From NCBI GenBank assembly GCA_037954665.1, contig JBBMOL010000290.1, forward strand, positions 372,001 through 436,000: DNA of 64,000 nt, in the 5' to 3' direction. Below the pieces are notes generated by a model. That model made no database searches. It had not been told where the DNA came from and saw only the letters and a list, made by a program, of their open reading frames with translations. Both the position numbers and the translations under genes were made by a program. Shown in pieces: positions 11,145 through 21,910 of the stretch (the first letter of the stretch is position 1; the number at the start of each line of letters is the position of its first letter). This stretch comes from Laguncularia racemosa. Taxonomy: Eukaryota > Streptophyta > Magnoliopsida > Myrtales > Combretaceae.

Positions 11145-14125
11145 TTAAACTGATGAAGTAGGCACTGAAGTTGCAAGACCACAGTAATGGAACTCAATTT
11201 GCAATCTTCGATATAAAGAGGCAACAGAAAGTGACCCCTTTTTATTTTCTTCCTCTAGTTCCTCAACCGATATAGCAGCAAAGAACCTCTTCATGAACTC
11301 CTTACAACACTCTTTTCCCTTGCAAATCATTGCCTCTTGATCAATTTCTTTCTCCTTGCTGCCATCATTAACACCAACATCACCTTCCAATTTGGGGCCG
11401 TCACTGTTTTCGTTATTTTCTTGCTTCCCAAAAATCACTGTGGATTCATCGAACTTCAATATGTAAGCTTGATCACATCCCTCAAAAAGCCTCTCACCTA
11501 ATGAATCAATAATATAGTACTCACCAGCCCCCACCATCAACACAAAGAAATGATCATTCCAGCTAACAATGTAAACTCTTACACCTTCACATTCTTCCTT
11601 TGTTTTGCAACCCACAGTCCTATCCCACATATCATCGAATGACATTGCCTCCTTAAGTGGATCAAATTTTTCAGGGCTGAAGAATCCAATGCGGGACCTC
11701 TTGCACACGACCTCAATGGGTCTAATATGGGCTTGTAAGACGGTTTCAAGTTCAAAATGTTTGTTGGGGTAACGCACAAGGTTGGTTTCATTGTTACATA
11801 GCTTTTGCCATTCAAGAGATCCCTCCTTTATAAGGGCGTCAAACTGGGGTCTTGTTGGGACACTGTAGTGATTCGAGTGAAGCCAATGTGCAATGACAGT
11901 AACTAATGCCGTGCAAGCACTTTCGCCGGCTGCTTGTTCGCTTCGTTGATCAAAGGAAGCAAAGAAGACGTCTGATTTAAGCTTTGAATGTCCATCTCTG
12001 CTCAACAATTCCTTGAATTCCCATGTACTATCTGCTGTGCTGCTGTTCTCATCATGGTGATCTAACTCTGGAGAAGCTACTGCATTGCAATTATCTACCT
12101 GTAAAGTTATAAGTAAATTTGCATGATTTCCTCAACTATATCCAGTTTTTGCATAGCAACATAGTTACATGCAGGGTGATGCATAGAAGTCTAATAGGCT
12201 CATCGGAGTCAATCGAAAAATTACAAGAAGGTAGTCCTAAAAATTTGCTTATTGCCATTGAATCTGGAAGAGATATACAAATGATCTTGTCAACGGATGC
12301 TATATGGTATATACTTTTTTAAAAGAACTATCATATCATATGGAGATGTGTAAAAAGTTTTTTTCTTATGGGCTTGGTTATCATTTTCATAAATATATGT
12401 ACATATAACACAGCATGAGCAAATAATGAAAAAGAAGGGAAATTATTTTTTTTTACCTTTTAAAATAATGAAATTTAATAATCATTCTCCAAATTTTTCA
12501 AACAGGAAAAACAGAATCTTCTTGCGATAAATCAATCAACAGTGTCGAACTGACGATCAACTCAATTCACGTCATAGGGATCGGAGACCGTTGATGTTAA
12601 TGAGCATGTAGCGCGAAACAGTTAAAAATGATTGAGCATAGGCATGTACCTTTTCAAATCGAAGGTTGGAGTTGGATGACTCAGCAAAGTCAGGTTTGCT
12701 GATATGGCGGCCATGGCCAACTGCCCCATTATCTTCATTTTGTCTCTCAATTAACGGCTCTACTTCGGTTCCCGATGATCTGCAACCCTGTCTTTTCCTC
12801 TTCCAGGGCATCAACCTTTTTTTACTCACCGACTCCACCCGACTCACTGAGCTCGGGGACCGTCCTAACTCACTTCCTGAACTTAACTCTCCACTGGAGG
12901 CAAACGGCCCACTCAGCGAGGTGCTTACTGAGTCAAGAATCGGCGACTCGGTCGAGTCGCTACAACTCACTTGAGTCTCCTGACTTTTCTTTTGTTTTTT
13001 CCTATTTTTGTAAACACCGAAGGCTTTGGGTATTTTAAATTTGAATATACCATCTTCTTTTTTAGTTGATGCAGCCAAGTTCTGTATGGGTTGTAGAAAT
13101 TCCTCGCAGTTTCTGACCTCCGTGAAGCTGACTAAGACCTGCATAGACATATATATATTTATTAGGTGCAATAAGATTTAAAAAAGAAAAAGAAAATATT
13201 AATGGATGTTTAGTTACACTTGATAAAAAATCGAATGTAAAATGTTTTTAATTTTTATTTATTTTGTAAAATATATAATGAATATTAAATTTCTTTTTTA
13301 GTAGTGAGCAATCTAATTTTTGTAATTAGTGAAGAATTTCTCCATAATAAATAAATAAAATTGACCAAAAGGTTTAACCAACTAACTCGTTTGACCAAAG
13401 GTTTATGAAAATAATATTTAAGTTATCTTTACCGTCAGAGAAGCTTCCCTCGTTTCGCCACGAAACTGCAATGCAATCGGAAGCTTTCTTTCAATGGGGG
13501 ATGATGATGATGATGGCGGCTCCTTCTTCGACGCCGTTTCAGCTACGTTAAGTGAAACTTTTCCTACAACATCACCAGATTTATTCTTCGATTTCGCACC
13601 CCCCTGAAGCCAAGCGATGATCAATATGTTTAAATGAGATGATTCGACATCGGAAATGTTGGCAAGTGTCCATAAACCAAGGCACTGGCAATAGTTAACG
13701 AAACCGATATGAAGAAGATAACTTACGTATAGGAGGACTTTGAATGACAAATCCCAGGAACCAAATGAAGCATCGTCACTTGGTACGGAGAACAAATGGT
13801 TTGTGGTTCCGAACTCTTCGTCCCATTCGATGATTGAATTATTGTGAGTGGGATCATCTTCTTTAGTCAACAATAATCTTCGGGTCGTATGATAAGTTGT
13901 CCGTGTTTGCCATTTTGATGAGAATGATACAGGAAATTGAATTATAAGCCCGGACTTTGACCTCTTCAACTTAATCTCAATGCCTACTGTCTTGTGAATG
14001 TTTTCACATTCTCTTCCTTCTTGTATCGCAAGCCCATTGTTGAACCCTTCAAGCTTCAGTTTGTGAACTTTAACCAGGTACCTGTTGTTGCTTTCTTCTT
14101 GCTGCCATGGATGCCACTTTCCCAT
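11145..14125 (-). CDS. NT-C2 domain protein of plant family, about 670 aa, 4 exons
   Basis: Proposed exons on the minus strand: 14125-13727, 13603-13433, 13138-12650, 12098-11145. All three introns (123, 294 and 551 nt) are GT-AG and phase 0. The joined frame is 133+57+163+317 residues. Residues 1-200 form an NT-C2 domain (the EEIG1/EHBP1 N-terminal C2 type, thought to bind membranes or partners), starting MGKWHPWQ with conserved VGKVSLNVAE and ASLTVLVSFTEVR. A Ser-rich linker follows with a basic patch KKRLMPWKRKR at 296-306. From about 385 a conserved domain reads LLSRDGHSKLKSDVFFASFD, AGESACTALV, VYIVSWNDHFFVL and YYIIDSLGERLFEG. I recognise this layout from the Arabidopsis At3g11760/At5g04860-like proteins, whose function is not known to me. 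No upstream ATG lies in the presumed leader, so the start is the first ATG. No stop or frameshift is seen; I take it to be functional. Confidence 0.88.
13604..13726 (-). other. Intron 1 of NT-C2 gene, 123 nt, in frame and stop-free
   Basis: Donor GTAAGT and acceptor CTTCAG are good plant sites. The intron length is a multiple of three and it has no stop in the gene's frame, so retention would add 41 residues rather than end the protein. Skipping it joins FKVLLY to GGAKSKNK, the better match to family spacing. Confidence 0.7.
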
Positions 14126-14228
14126 TATTTCTCTAGTTTGTCTCTTCTGCTTAAGAAAGCCAAACCTTTGGACTTTGCACGACTTCTAACTCTAGATTCG
14201 TATGTACGAAAGAAAATTTGCAATACAG

Positions 14229-14263
14229 CGAGAGAGAGAGACTCGGGAACCAAATAATATAGA
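14229..14263 (-). promoter_or_regulatory. Putative TATA box and CT-rich start region of NT-C2 gene
   Basis: On the minus strand CTATATTATT (14253-14262) is followed about 12-25 nt later by CTCTCTCTCTC, a pyrimidine patch common near plant start sites. This would give a leader of roughly 100 nt. Prediction only. Confidence 0.35.
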
Positions 14264-15314
14264 AAGAAAAGAGAAAAGGAATAGGAAGGAAGATACGAAG
14301 ACTGCTTCAAATAACATTTAACTTCATAGAATGGTGTACGTGTGGTGTTCTTGGTCGTTAAGAATATCCGAACCCGCGTTTCCGTTTCCGTTTCCGTGTC
14401 GATGACCACACGCATCCAAAACCCCATAAGGAAAAAAAAAAAAAAAAAAATTCACATTCTTAATCGTGGGAGAGACCGCGGCCGAAAGAAGGGACCGATA
14501 ATAATAATAATGAAATCTTAAAATACCATTGGTGATGTGGCAGCTCGTGAATGGATGCAATGACTGAAACTGTGTCCCCGGTGGCATCATGGTTGGGGCC
14601 GTTGATAACTTCTCGAAAGGACTTCTAGCTAGAAACCCACGTAATCAAGAATGCTGCATCTAGCGGATCGTGTTTCGACACCCGCGGTTCAGTGATTGTA
14701 TTGTTTCGACACCCCTTTTTAAATAATCATTTGTTTAATTATGCTTGTTTGAATTGTCATTCTTTTAATATGAAAGTTATTCATATCTAATTTATATCTA
14801 TTAAGAATTAGATATAAAATAAATTATTTAATTTATATATGATTTATTTTTATTTAAAAATAGATATTCAATTAAATAAACCATTTGATCTATATTGAAA
14901 TCTTTTTTGATAAACTTCACTCCACTCCACTCCACTTAATTTATTTTCACACTTTGATATTTTGCATACCTATGTTTTCATTTTTTACATGTATCATGCC
15001 TGAGTTATTCTCCATCCTATCACTATTAAATTTATGCTAAAATCTAAAAGAAAAATTTTGAAACGAGAAAAAGCGCAACTCTTAACATATAGAGCAAACA
15101 TAGATTAGTGAGTATAGTAGAATAAATTAATGAGAATTGTTAAGATAGTAATTGAAACCTACAAGATTTGTAGTTAGAGCTAGTGGCAAACTAGGGGTTA
15201 TAACCAATTTTGACTAAGATAGCTCCAAGAATGCTAGATCTTGGTCCAAAAGACTCTTGCTTTTCACCTTAGACCACTCATTTTCAAAGAAACACCTAGA
15301 AATTAAGCTAGAGA
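14264..15314. other. Upstream region of NT-C2 gene, no gene seen
   Basis: Contains an A-run of about 18-19 bases at 14431-14449 and a (TAA)n-like stretch near 14498-14512. From about 14700 it is AT-rich with words such as ATTAGATATAAA. No coding homology was seen on either strand. Confidence 0.5.
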
Positions 15315-18300
15315 TGTAATGACCCTATAAGGGAGTGGTAGAATTGCTTGAAAGTTATAATATCATGTGTGTACTTCCAATATGAAAACTGCCTTATAAG
15401 TTAGAGGTTATAAGACTTTAATTAAATAATCATTTCTTACCATAACTAATAGTACACATAATTAAATATTATGAAAATAATTATAAAAAACGATACATTA
15501 CAATTTATTATAATCATAGAGAATTAGTATCTTCTACTAAATAGTAAAACTGGATGATCTTAACACATTGGTTTGAAAAAGTTTTAGAAAATGATAAAGT
15601 TATAAAATAAACAACTTTACAAATTCTTATTCAATCATCCTAGACTTTTAACTATCTTATAATTCTCTATCTATCCTTGGAGCTTAAGTATAGAATATTC
15701 ATCACTTTGATCTTAGCCCATTTTCCAGCTCTAGAGTATTTTGCATGACAAACTATTAGAGGGTGACCAAACCATGGCTTAGTGAGTCTATCCATCACTA
15801 CTACCATTCAAGCAAGTTATCAAACATTAATTAGCACATCATGAAATCTATTTTCATACAAAATGAATGCATGCATGTATGATGAATGCAAGCAACACAT
15901 TCATAGGAGTTTGGAACCACGAAAGGTATAGATTTACGTCATCTATACTTCGATTGACCTCCATACTTACTCACATGGAATACCTCACCTTACTCAGGAG
16001 GTTGTTTAAGGGTATGGTCCCCCAAACAAACTTAATGCTTACCTAGTCACCAAGAGCAAAAATGCCATTAAGGCTAGTCTTGGTGAATTCTATGCTAAGC
16101 CATTCTCCATCAATCAAATACCCAATAATGCCTCTGCGGCCTAATTAGGTAATCCTTCATCAAGGCATCTACCTGCAATCAAACTATTAGCAATGCCTCA
16201 CAAGCCTCTAACAAGAGCTATTACAATCACTTTGCCTCCAACGAAATCAATTTTGATAAAATTACCATCAATAACCTTGAGGTTTTATAAACAACAACTT
16301 CTAAGAGCACATGCTGGGTTTTTGAAAAAACCTTTATGAGAACATTTTAAAAAGACTTAAAAGAATTCAAAAAGTCTCAACATGTTTAAAAAATTTCTAG
16401 CAAAGATTGAATACTCTTCATTCCTTTCTATGTACCTATTGAATCATAAACATTCGACGAGTAATTTAGTTGGCTAATAGTTTAAGTTTATTAGTTAATA
16501 AGGTGGCCACATGGATGAGAGCATACAAGGCAATCAATCATTCCACTAGACAATCTGTAGCAATCAATAGAATATCATGCAATTAGCAAGCAACAAGTAG
16601 ATAATAGATCATTTGAACTCCTTCACTTGGGCATGACCTAAGGATTGTAATAATCCTCAGGTATAGACTAGGGATCTTTTGAAAAACATAAATAATTAGA
16701 CATAAAAGAGATACATATAAGAATAACTACTACTTAAAATATACTATCCCAATATCCCGATCTGAACCCTAAATCTTATTAAAGTCTCTTAGGATATCTT
16801 TTAATTATTTAGATTATTAATAGTTCATGTCTAAGGTCTCAAGTCCAAGTTCACAATCATTCGTCTAGGTCTATGTTTAGGTCTTCATTACGATAAGTCT
16901 TGTTCTCAAATGATGTCATTATAAGGCAATTATATGTCAAAAAATATGTCCATGAATGTTCAATAGGTCAAAAATAGTCGTAGATGGTCATAAGTTCTCA
17001 AGATTCAAAAAGATAGTTTTAGCATCCTTTCTTTGAATTTTTTTAATTATTAAAGTTTGTATCAAAAAATATAAATGCCTTAGAATTTGTTAAGATACCC
17101 TCGATAGAACATAATTATGGAAAATATCAATGGAATGATCTTACGTTTTCAAGGATGAGGATTCTTGGAGTGGAATGATTTATGAAATCCTACAACTTTT
17201 GGAAATACAAAGTATTAGTATATTACCTAGGGGCTATATTATGAAGATGATTAAGGTGAATCGAATTACCTTTCTTGGTTAGAAATTCTTTAGAAACCTA
17301 TAATAGAAGCCCTATAATATGAGAAATAGCTAGAGTTAGCATTTTCTTCAAGAAATTCACTAGAAGTTTCACCAATCTTCCAATATAAGTTTGTTCTATA
17401 ATTGGATTTGTTATTCATTTGTGTTTATTCTTGCCAATATAAGTTTTATGATGTTAATCTCATCTCCAAGAACACCTTGACTCAAGTTAAGGCAAGTCTT
17501 CTTGAGTTATCTAATTGTTTATTGAAAGTTGACTTAAGTCAAATTGAAGTAGAGTTTAATCAATTGAGTTCAAGTTTTTAAATCTAATACTCAAGGAATA
17601 TTTGGGGATAAGTATTAGTCCTATAGATGAAATTTGACTAAATTCAAGTTTAGGCTACTAAGTGAAAAATCCAGAATAAGATCAAACTCTCAAGTAAGGA
17701 ATTTAGTGGAAATTAGTACAGTCGATAGTTTTTTATTGAACTTTTATTGAGTTAAATTCATTAATTCTATTAGAAAAAGGGTGTCATATAAATCATTGGT
17801 ATCTTATCTACTAAGTCTTTCTTAAGTCAACCCAAGTCTACATTTTAACAACTTAGGTCCACTCAAGTCTTCTCAAGGGTGTTAAGGAGAAGACTTAGTT
17901 TACTTAGTTTGATTGAGTTAGTTGACTCAAGTCAACTTTTAGTTTGACTAAGTTGACTTAAGTCAACTTACAAAATATTGACTCTTCTCCAACTCTTGGA
18001 CCTTACATGGGTTCATTTGGAGCTAAATTATGGGTGTATTTCCTTATCTAATAAAATTTCTAAAAATACTATCCACAAATAGTTCTTAGGAATTACATAT
18101 GACTTTTAGGCTAGAATTTGAGATCTTTGACTTTGATTTCTAGGCCAAATCTATTAAGTGTTTGTACTTGTTTTCATTTTCCATAAGATTTTCTAGTTAA
18201 GATAAAGATCTTGCTATCATCTAATAACTCGGTTTAGGATTAAATAAAAGTGCACGAAAACAAAAAGGGAGTTGGTACTAACTAGTAAAGATTATGGTTT

Positions 18301-18632
18301 TCATGTGGAATTTAACTTTGATTTACATGCCTAGATCACTAAGATTCATCTCATAAGTTTGAGATTAGTTGGGTCTACTTGGTTTTTTAGGCAGGTCAAC
18401 TTACATCATTACTCAAAAGGTCTTAAGTCAACTCAAGAGTTTACTTTGGTTAACTCAGTTTTTATACTAGTAGACCCGAGTCAACTCAAGTCTTTCCTTA
18501 TCTAATATAGAGTTGACTTAAGTCAATTATCGGTTTACTACGTGAACTCTAATATCTTAACCTTATTTAACTATTTCAAAAAAAAAATCTAGATTTAGGG
18601 ACTAATTCATCTTGCAAGTTTAGGTTCTTACA
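15315..18632 (-). repeat. Possible large solo LTR (Del/Tekay-like)
   Basis: Begins TGTAATGACCC and ends GGTTCTTACA on the plus strand, the TG...CA pattern. Flanking pentamers AGAGA and AGATA match at 4 of 5, a possible decayed target duplication. Read on the minus strand it would start TGTAAGAACC and end GGTCATTACA, similar in style to E1 LTR ends. No gag-pol homology lies inside. The boundaries are inference. Confidence 0.35.
17529..18526. repeat. Cluster of TTGACTTAAGTCAA palindromes
   Basis: Exact 14-bp palindrome TTGACTTAAGTCAA at 17529-17542, 17953-17966 and 18513-18526, with TTGACTCAAGTCAA at 17922-17935 and many half words (AAGTCAACTCAAG, GTCAACCCAAG) between. Each palindrome holds two facing TTGACT words that match the W-box consensus TTGACY (known WRKY site). 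They lie within the possible solo LTR. Confidence 0.75.
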
Positions 18633-19479
18633 AGATAAGTAATTTTATTGAGAGATTGATTTGGTGGTTTTCTTTGAGAAGCCATGTAAAACTTTGTCGT
18701 CAAATTTAACAAGATGACTTTCTTGAGAAGCTAGTGAAGTAGCCTTATTTAGGAAGTTAACCTTGAGATAGCTTTCTTGAGAAGTTAGTTAGAAAAGCTC
18801 CTTAAACATGCTAATTGTTTACATCTTTTAAAAGAAGAACATTTCTATATAGATAATTAAAAGAATCTTAAATTAACTAAATAAAACTCTTATTACATAA
18901 AGATTGAAGACTAACTTTACGTAATCAATAATATTTGAGGCTTAATTATAAAGTATAGACAATAATTGTAATCATTTGAAAGTTTTAAAAAAAATTAGGG
19001 TACTATATGCTAATTGAGATCTTAAATAGTTGTCTAATTATTTTTATCTTTAGAAATGGACTACTTTTATGGGGTTTCACAAGATGATAGGATCAAGTTT
19101 GCATCTCTAGCGTAGTCTTGTATTATTTAATACTAGTTCAAACTAAAACATGTTCCTTCATGAGGGGATGTGATATTTGTTGGTAGCCATTTTTCTAACT
19201 GAGCCTTAAGCCCACTGAAATGCTCCATTTTCTTTAGTCGAAAGAGCTCTTAGCTTGACCCATGACCTATAAATAGTAGGTGGGCTACTAAAGAGTCATG
19301 TTCCTTCTTAAGATCACATGATAATTAAAGGTATAGTCAAGCTATCTAAAGCACATTCCTAACAAGAATTAAGGAACACACCCTTAAGGAGTTTGAAAGC
19401 CTCATTAAGAAGCTTGCTAACATTAAGAAAAAGTAAGCAGAATGGTCCTTAAGTTTCATTCACCCTAAAATAATCCCCC
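18633..19479. other. Probable leader region of the Tat element, no gene seen
   Basis: Contains repeated words such as TTTCTTGAGAAG at 18660-18790 and AT-rich sequence. It directly precedes Tat gag, so it may be 5' LTR or leader of that element, but I could not find a matching repeat past 57290. Confidence 0.3.
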
Positions 19480-20571
19480 TTTACCAAGGAAGTCTATGAA
19501 AAGACCCTACCTAATAGCATCAAGATACCATAATTGGAGTTTTATAATGGCATAATCAACTCAAATGAGCATCTCAACTACTACAGCTCTTAGATGAGCT
19601 TGCTTGGTGTTTTTGAGGCCATTGCTTGCAAAGCCTTTATAGGTAACCTCAAGAAAGCAACTTAACCATGGTATCGAAGTCTAAAACCCAACAGCATCTC
19701 CAACTTTAAAGAACTTGATAGAGCTTTCTACTAACGCTTCACCACCAACAAACAACCTAAGAAGCTTAACTCTTTTCTCAACTTGGTCAAGTTTGGCCCC
19801 ATTGAAACCTTACGTGCTTACATAGCAAGATTCATGAAGGCCATGATTGAGATCCTTAAACTTAAGATAAGCATAGCACTTAATGCCATCATTCAAGGGG
19901 TTCGCCACCGGTCTCCTTTATTCTTAACCATCATGAAGAAATGCCCTTAACTTTAGCTATAGTACCCATTATTTTAGCCTAACTTGCAAACCAAACCCAT
20001 GGCTATAGCAAGAAGCCAGTGTGCAATAAGTCATCTATAAGGGATAGGCTTGGTCTCTGTCATGGGGAAGGTTAATCCAATTAAACAGACAACTATGGGT
20101 CCTTACACAAGCGAACTATTCCTTTTCTCGAGTGGCACATCCCACTCATCAAACCCTAAAGAGAGGTGCATATGGAGGTTAAAGATAGAGGAATCCTCCC
20201 TTAGGCAGAAAAGAAGTACAGGAGCTCAATAAAGAGGGACCCTAACAAATACTACTTTTTTCACAAAGAAAGGGAAAATTATATTGATGATTTCCTTGAG
20301 TTGAAAAACGCCTTAGAAGACTTGATCCAATGGGCCCACCTAAAGGAGCACATCATTGTAGGAGACAAAAAGAACAAGCATGATCATTTAAGTGATCAAC
20401 TCTTTGAGCCCTTGGATATGGATTAAAACATAACCCATGGGACCATTTGTACCATAGTAAGCAAAACCAGTTGTTGGTAGACACTAAGCTTCCAAACAAA
20501 AGTCTATATCAAGTCCTACCACTTTTAGTAAATCCTTAGCTTGTACAACAAGATGGCCAAAACCAACGCCT

Positions 20572-20607
<36 letters not shown>

Positions 20608-21040
20608 ATGAAGACTTTCATGGAATAATTACACCCCATGACGACATTCTAAAGATTCAAGCCTAAATCACGGACTATGAAGTGCATAAGGTCTTAGTCA
20701 ACAATGGAAGCTTTGTAGATATTATCTTCAAAAGGGCTTTCAACCAAATATTAACCTTACTAACAAAGCTAAAGCCTTTTGACTATGATCTTTATGGATT
20801 CAAAAACTAGCCCATGAAAGCCACAAGCCTCATTACACTCCCTTTAGAGCTTAAAGACAATGGCTAAACCATGGAAGTGCTAGTCAACTTCCTAGTTGTC
20901 AATTAATGGTTATCTTATAATGTTATCTTAAGACACTCCTCTTAGAACATGTTGGGTATGGTCTCCTCAACCAGACACTTGAAAGTGAAGTTTTCAACAT
21001 CATCAGGAATTGTCATGATCAAAGGAGACTAGTAAGTGGC
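19480..21040 (+). pseudogene. Tat gag and protease (broken)
   Basis: The gag core reads PWYRSLKPNSISNFKELDRA then FLNLVKFGPIETLRAYIARF (about 19660-19840), the retrotransposon gag signature. At 20235-20460 DPNKYYFFHKERENYIDDFL and LEDLIQWAHLKEHI mark the gag-protease junction typical of Tat. The protease (about 20640-21030) shows YEVHKVLVNNGSFVDIIF, where the catalytic Asp of D-x-G-S is Asn, followed by LVNFLVVN and an RHLKVKF segment. A (TC)n microsatellite has grown inside it. Several in-frame stops. Confidence 0.8.
20574..20603. repeat. (TC)n microsatellite
   Basis: About 14 uninterrupted TC units inside decayed Tat sequence between gag and protease. Confidence 0.9.
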
Positions 21041-21289
21041 CTGCTTTTACTACTTATGAGCCCTATTGTAGAAAGAAGTCTTGCCTATAGAAGTAAGGAC
21101 CAACAACCAACCGGTTAGTAGAGGTAAGCCCATTAAAGCTAGAGAGAGCCCCAATTGAGTGACCCAAATCAACTATTTACTTTCTCCCTTGTTAAAGGAA
21201 TGTTTAAAAGACTTCCTTTACACCAAAGCTAACATGTTTGTCTAGTTCCCTATTGACATACTCAAACTCTCTCCAAAAGTGACCACTTA

Positions 21290-21910
21290 CTACCTTGACA
21301 TTAACCCTACCTTAAGGGTGGTTAAATAGAAGAAATGTTATATTATCATTAAGGGAGCAGTGGTGGTCAAAGAAGAGGTTTATAAATTGCTTGCAACTAA
21401 CTTTATATGGTTAGAGGAAAATCTAACCTAGCCTACCAACATGGTTCTCATGAGAAAAGTTAATGGCTAATTGCAAATGTGCATAGACTTCATGGACTTA
21501 AATAAGGCATGCCCAAAGGATTGTTTCCTTTTACTAAAAATAGAACAACTAATTGATTCTATGATTGGCCATGCATTACTTAGCTTGATGGATGCCTTTT
21601 TAGGCTACAATCAAATCTAGATGCACAAACTTGACCAAGTGCATACAAAAGGTAATGCCATTTAGCTTAAAGAATGCTAGAGCTACCTACTAAAGGTTAG
21701 TAGCCTACATGTTTAAGCCACAAATCGGGAAGAGTGTCAAAGTCTACATTGGCAACATGATCACTAAATTTAGAATGCCTATAGATCACTTGGAAAATGT
21801 AGGAGAGATGCTCCAGACCTTGCAAGAATACAAATAAAGCTTAACCCCCAAAAGTGTGTCTTTGGTGCCTTTGTAGGGAAGTTCTTAGGCTTCATGATCA
21901 TATCTTAGGG
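21290..21910 (+). pseudogene. Tat reverse transcriptase, N-terminal part (broken, interrupted)
   Basis: Reads LQMCIDFMDLNKACPKDCF, then ALLSLMDAFLGYNQI and VCFGAFVGKFLGFMI-type sequence (KCVFGAFVGKFLGFMI). The catalytic Y-V-D-D motif is VYIGNM at 21742-21759, so both Asp are lost. The frame ends in GFMIIS*GI, where Athila-A begins. The continuation is at 36433. Confidence 0.8.

Noticed and set aside
11579..11815. 78-codon minus-strand frame
   Set aside because: Alternative frame within exon 4, which has clear family homology in the other frame.
12666..13038. Plus-strand frames of 102 and 87 codons
   Set aside because: Antisense shadows of exon 3, where homology supports the minus strand.
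14125..14590. Two frames upstream of the NT-C2 gene on the minus strand
   Set aside because: They run through the A-tract and presumed promoter; poly-Phe content shows they are chance frames.
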